From: Dipteronia dyeriana | Taxonomy: Eukaryota > Streptophyta > Magnoliopsida > Sapindales > Sapindaceae | Direction: 5' to 3' | NCBI GenBank assembly: GCA_032871835.1 | Contig: CM065297.1 | Coordinates: 87,937,052 to 88,001,051 of the forward strand | DNA length: 64,000 bases | Shown: positions 59,535 to 64,000 of the stretch, piece by piece | How the letters are laid out: each line of letters opens with the position of its first letter | Position numbering within the stretch: the stretch's first letter is position 1 | Program-made: the position numbers and the translations under genes | The notes under the pieces: model-generated | Told to the model about the DNA's origin: nothing | Seen by the model: only the letters and a program-made list of their open reading frames with translations | Database searches by the model: none

Positions 59535-61734
59535 TGTAAGGACCTCGATTTTATGATTGACTTATTTCATGATAAACCACACTACATTGGGGATGATTGT
59601 GTAACGGGTAACTTAGGTCCTCATTGGAAAGCTTCCAAGCATCTCCATGACTTTAAGAGCAAAAGGTATATTCACTTGACTTTACCTCTTGAAGAGTTTA
59701 GGTGGACACACACACCTCATGCATGCTTTGTTGATCTTGCATTTGTGTTGATATTGTTTATATGTGTGCATTTCTTCACAATCACACTTGCATTTCATTT
59801 ATAGATTTAAGTGTGGTATTGTGTTATGTTCACGCTTGCATAATGGAGTGCTTGTTTTAGTGTATTGAGTGACCATATGAGAAGGTCTCATTCTTTCTCT
59901 TGGTTTGGTTATATGGAGTAAGGTGTCTAGTTTCAAAAGAGTGTATTTTAATGATTTAAATGTTTTTCAAAACTGATATTTGGATGATCTTGTGACCATA
60001 TCTTTTTATATAATGATTCAAAATGAGTTTTAAAATTTCCATACAAACTAGACAGCCATACCTTTCCAACGGTATATTATTCGTAATATTTCATGACTGT
60101 TTGGATTGGTTTTGAAATCTCCAAAGTAACCACAAAACAGGGCAACTCTGTTGTTGTCTGTTTCTGACCTTTTGTCACTCAAATGACCATAACCTTTTCT
60201 ACAGACATCCAAATTATGTTTTGTAAATTGAAGTAGAAAGTATACTTCCATACCTTTCCAACGGTATATTATATGAAATGTTTGGATGTCGTTTGTTTAA
60301 GTTTTGGGTCACTCAAAGATCAAGTTGTAGAGCTGTCAGGCATGTACCGCGGTATATACCGCTTCTGGTGCACATGCCTAGCCAGCGACCTAGGCAACAG
60401 TCTTGTACAGTTGTACCATGCTGTATAGACCGCGGCCTGGATACTTGCCTAGGCCACGGTATGTACAGCGGTCGTGACGGGGACTTTGTTTCCCAAGTCC
60501 AAAACGATGCCGTTTTTTGTAGGGCTTTTATATTTATGATCTCTTCTTCTTCTTTGCTTATTTAGAGCTTAAAGAACACATTTTTAGAGTGAGAGAACCT
60601 CGATTAGAGAGAGAAAGCTTCAAGCTTTGTGTTTGACTCTCCAAACCTCAAGCTCATCTTCATCTTACATTTCAAGCATCTTTTAAAGCACGAGTTTTCT
60701 TTGATTGGTAAGTAGAACCTTCATTAAAGTTCATTTATTGTTATACCTAACCAAGTCATGTCATTTATTGCTTAGATTAGCACCTCTTCATATTAATTAC
60801 ATATTCATTAAAGTTATGACATGTTTGGGGTTTGTATTGTGATAGCTAGCATTTAGGTCATATTTGCCCTCTAGCTAATTAGGTCATGTTGATTGCATTT
60901 GATGATTGCATTTATTGACCATGCCATGTTTACTAATAACTTGTGTTGAAGTGGCTTTGTTTGATATCTAGATTGTAATATTGCATATCTATATGTGCTT
61001 AAGTCTTTATGCATTGCATTTAGACATTATTGTTTATGCCTCATTGATTGCATTTATTGATTGTAAAATTACCCTTGATTATTTGTTGTGACAACTTGTG
61101 ATGGTTGGTTTTATCTACATCTTATTGAATCCTTATTTGCGGGCATATAGGCATTGTTGATAACTAGGATGTTATAATGCATTATCTACATCTAGTTAAG
61201 CATTTTGTGTTTGGTCTTACACATAATTGCATTTGAGCATAGTTTCATATATACACTTAGACCATATACTTTTCATTGAGTCAAAGTCTGGTGGATTCGG
61301 TGTGAAGTTGCATAAGCAAGTGAAGTCTTGCAACCAAGGATGGATTGGCAAGCAATTGGTCGGGTGCCACTGTAAAAGGTCTAGGGGGTAGAGTAGGAGG
61401 TGTTCACGTCTAGAGTAGTGTATCAGGGGATATCACTAGGGACTGAACCAAGAGTGGTGAGTGGCGGTGTCCATCGCCTGAGGTTGTCGAGAGTGAGAGT
61501 CTGAGAATCACTTGAGGCTGTGACCTTTTCTCATACAGTGGATTTTTACGATCGAGTGTGGCACACTTAACAGCCCGTGGTTTTTTTCATTTGGAGGGTT
61601 TCCACGTATACATCTTGTGTTGTTTATACTTCCGCACTTTACACTTGATGTTGTATGTTTGTTTTATTTGGCGAATTTTGAATATTGACTAATCAAGAAA
61701 AATTGGTAATTGACTTGATTAAACCCTATTCACC
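59535..61734 (+). repeat. 3' LTR, end truncated
   Basis: It starts TGTAAGGACCTCGATTTTAT and follows the 5' LTR up to TTAAACCCTATTCACCC. The last 40-50 bases (through GGGAACTTTCA) are missing, and Athila gag-protease sequence begins at once. It contains one insertion relative to the 5' LTR around 61490-61560 (GAGTCTGAGAATCACTTGAG...). Confidence 0.88.
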
Positions 61735-63825
61735 CTTATGATAGCCTTCGCGGTTGACATAAATGGTCTACCGAACAAGATAGGGAAGTCAATTGTATTG
61801 GTGCCTTCTTCCTCCATATCTAGTATGATAAAATCTGCAGGTATAATGAGCTTGCCAACTTGGACTAGAACATCTTCCATAATCCCACGAGGATACCTAA
61901 TAGATCGATCGGCAAGTGAAAGCTCCATGTTGATTGGTTTTAGATTACTCATCCCCATCTCTTTATATACAGCATACATCATCAAATTAATGCTTGCCCC
62001 TAGATCCACTGTGGCTCTCTCTTTCCTTGTTTCTCCCACTGTGATGGTGATGTTGAAACTTCCAGGATCCTTAAGTTTCGGGGGAAACTTCTTTTGGAGT
62101 ATTGCACTTGCTCCATCTAGAAATGACACTATCTCGTGTGAAACAGTTTTCCTATTTCTTGAATTGAGTTCCTTGAAATACTTTGCATAGGTTGGCATCT
62201 TATGAATCTCTTCCATGGTTTGCAGACTAACATTGTCATTTGACAGGATATTATAAATCTCCTTGAATGTTTGGTTGAGCTTGTTCTTTTGAACTCTGGA
62301 TGGAAAAGGAATAGGTGATTTGTGAACTTTTGATGTATCCTTGGACTTTTCTACCTTAAGCTCTTCCGTTTCTCCTAGTTCACTATTCTTCTTTGAGAAA
62401 CTTGAAACATTAATAACAGCATTAAATAGTTCAGCATGTTTATTAATATTTAAATCTTTACCTTTCCACTGGGCAGTGATGGCCTTTGCTTGCTCAGTAT
62501 GGCTTGGAAATGTCCCTGGTTCATTCCTTTGATTAGCTTCAGCTAGTTGCCCAATTTGTGTTTCTATCTTTCTAAATGAAGCATCAAAATTCTGCATTCT
62601 CATATCAGAGTCTTGGAATCCTTTGTCCATTTTTTGTATAAATTGCTTCATTGTATCTTCTAATGATAGATTTGTGGGCTGAGATACAAGAATCTGCTGG
62701 GTACCAGCATTATACTGTCTCTAGCCATAATTGTTGTTATTTCCCCACTGATTTTCGGTACCTTGATTATCTTTCCAGGAGAAGTTTGGATGATTTCTCC
62801 ATCCTGGATTGTATGTGTTTGAGAAAGGATAATTCCTAGGTCGAGAGTTGAAATTGTTCATAGCTTGTACTTCTTCCTCATCATTAGGTCCATGACCTCT
62901 TGTTTGATACACTTCCGCACTATACCCTGGTTGCTCATATCCCTTGCGTTGTTCTTCTCTCATTTGTCCCACCTGATTGACAAGCACTTCCATAGTTTTC
63001 TGCATTTGTGACATTTGTATTGAGTTCCCGGCACTAGTATCTACCTCATAGACTTCCTTCCTTCTCCTAGAGTTCTTCTGTTGGGAATTTCTAGCAAGTT
63101 TTTTCGAAGATAATTTGCAATTCTTCTGGAGTCTTGTCAGTCAAGGATCCTCCACATGCATTATTCACTGAGACAGTTGAGACGTCATTTAGTCCATCAT
63201 AAAACCATTGCCAGAGTTGGTGCATTTGATATCCATCCTGAGGACAATCAAACAGAAGCATCTTGTAACGCTCCCATGCATCATAGAATGACTCTTGGTC
63301 CCCTTGAAAGAAATTTGTAATCTTGGACCTAATCTCACTGGTCTTCAGGGGAGAATAAAATTGATCAGTAAGTCTATCTACTACCTATTCCCATGTTGTC
63401 AGTGAAGCTAGAGGCAAAGTCAAAAGCCATGTCTTCTCATTTTCCTTGAGAGCATGTGGAATACACCTCATACGCAACTGGTTTTCTGTCACCCTGGTGT
63501 TTGGAAAAGCTTGAATTGCTGCATAGAACTCTTTAAGGAATTTAAACACATCTTCATTCGGAAGTCCATAGAAAGCAGGCAGCAGATTGTAATGGAAACT
63601 TTTCAGCTCATAGTTTCTAGCTTCCTCATCTAGTGTAATGCATTGAGGGTGATTATCAACTATATGCCTGCTATAATCCTTCATGGTCTTGGTAGGTACA
63701 ACTGGTAGATCTAGAACCTCTTGAATGTTGCGATTTATGTGGTCTCCCATTGTTCTTTGTCCAATACGATCAATGTTGTTGTTCAATGGTAGTACTTCTC
63801 TTTGTAGTGATCTTCTAACTTGCAT
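61735..63825 (-). pseudogene. Athila gag-protease polyprotein, interrupted
   Basis: The ATG at 63825 opens MQVRRSLQREVLPL..., then GDHINRNIQEVLDLPVVP. The capsid core (Retrotrans_gag) follows with SFHYNLLPAFYGLPNEDVFK, LRMRCIPHALKENEKTWLL and, after a TAG at 63385, VVDRLTDQFYSPLKTSEIR and ESFYDAWERYKMLLFDCPQD. One frame change lies between 63385 and 63014. A Gln/Asn-rich linker (NFNSRPRNYPFSNTYNPGW) and a TAG at about 62718 precede a 310-residue open stretch, 62651-61719. That stretch contains RKIETQIGQLAEANQRNEPG, PFPSRVQKNKLN and the protease signature VDLGASINLM (Athila uses D-L-G in place of D-S-G), then ADFIILDMEEE and ILFGRPFMSTAKAII. The last residues come from LTR sequence across the junction. 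Confidence 0.9.
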
Positions 63826-63981
63826 TCACCGTTGACACCTGAAACAAAAGGCAGACACACAATAAACTACGAAAAAAAAAATGAAAAAAAAACTAAAAAT
63901 ATGAAATTAATGACTCTACTACCTAACAAATTAAATCTATTACTAAAACTAAAACTAGAATTAACCAATAAATTCAACTAA

Positions 63982-63999
63982 TCCCCGGCAACGGCGCCA
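63982..63999 (-). other. Primer-binding site, tRNA-Asp type
   Basis: The minus strand reads TGGCGCCGTTGCCGGGGA, the perfect complement of the 3' end of plant tRNA-Asp with CCA. It is the classic Athila PBS. One base remains to the window edge, so the LTR end is directly beyond. Confidence 0.92.
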
Positions 64000-64000
64000 A

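Larger units (their letters stand above)
54607..61734 (+). mobile_element. Non-autonomous Copia-type LTR element with gag only
   Basis: Two LTRs of about 2.2 kb frame a 2.7-kb internal region that has a gag-like remnant but no protease, integrase or RT. The primer site TGGTATCAGAGC follows the 5' LTR, and the polypurine tract AAAGAGGGAGA precedes the 3' LTR. The LTRs are highly similar along their length. The long LTRs, the coiled-coil gag and the purine-rich tract suggest the SIRE/Maximus side of Copia; this is inference. The 3' LTR is cut short at the junction with an Athila fragment. Confidence 0.9.
61735..64000 (-). mobile_element. 5' part of an Athila-type Ty3/gypsy element
   Basis: From the right edge leftward: primer site of tRNA-Asp type, leader, gag and retropepsin-like region. 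The sequence then breaks off at 61735 against the Copia 3' LTR. The 5' LTR would lie just beyond 64000. The protein wording and primer site are those of the Athila clade. RT, integrase and envelope-like parts are not in the window. Confidence 0.9.

Noticed and set aside
61738..62532. Plus-strand frames of 150 and 63 residues
   Set aside because: They are antisense to the Athila gag-protease frame.
1..64000. CRISPR arrays, bacterial operons, riboswitches
   Set aside because: Nothing of this kind fits; the direct repeats are microsatellites, LTRs or transposon words in a plant genome.

Overview
The window is AT-rich nuclear DNA from a flowering plant, most likely a eudicot. It holds two split genes with GT-AG introns, TIR transposons and Ty1-copia and Ty3-gypsy LTR retrotransposons of plant type, and long microsatellites. 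There are no bacterial-style operons. I cannot name the species. Only two host genes look intact; most of the rest is layered transposable elements in various states of decay.

Host genes. (1) A six-exon gene on the + strand (25443-28655) encodes a PHD finger, a PCNA-interaction box and a SET domain. This is the ATXR5/ATXR6 class of histone H3K27 monomethyltransferases, and the PHD region looks more like ATXR5. (2) A three-exon gene on the + strand (36555-43455) encodes a 261-residue DUF506 (PDDEXK-like) protein. Its second intron is about 6 kb because a complete but decayed Copia element sits in it in the same orientation.

Layout. 1-2513: non-coding, probably LTR-derived sequence abutting a Ty3 element. 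2514-6401: 5' half of a Ty3/gypsy Tat-type element (minus strand; LTR, primer site, gag, protease). 6830-7284: small PIF/Harbinger-like MITE. 8038-11090: primer site and long LTR of a minus-strand Copia element, itself carrying a second Harbinger-like element. 12590-14860: decayed coding sequence of an unrecognised transposon-like protein (minus). 15205-16195: candidate solo LTR. 17832-23410: hAT-, Harbinger- and MULE-like elements. 25443-28655: ATXR5-like gene with a LINE remnant in intron 2. 30375-32790: minus-strand Copia fragment split by a hAT MITE with a perfect 8-bp target duplication. 33866-36048: a CACTA-type and a Harbinger-type element. 36555-43455: DUF506 gene plus Copia. 45863-49342: MITEs, a tandem duplication, a hAT MITE and a second CACTA copy. 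51501-52589: a TIR element carrying a piece of a BAHD acyltransferase gene. 52824-54162: Harbinger element with a transposase remnant. 54607-61734: gag-only Copia-type element with two 2.2-kb LTRs. 61735-64000: 5' part of an Athila-type Ty3 element (minus), ending at its tRNA-Asp-type primer site.

How the parts relate. The two host genes show no functional link beyond proximity. The most informative observations are: competing splice sites in the ATXR5-like gene that would keep or remove the glutamine of its PCNA-binding box; the BAHD fragment inside a terminal-inverted-repeat element; the Copia insertion in the DUF506 intron whose 3' LTR has lost its end; and several clean target-site duplications that order the nested insertions. 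I saw no sign of an unknown defence or enzymatic system. All calls rest on reading the sequence, without database searches.
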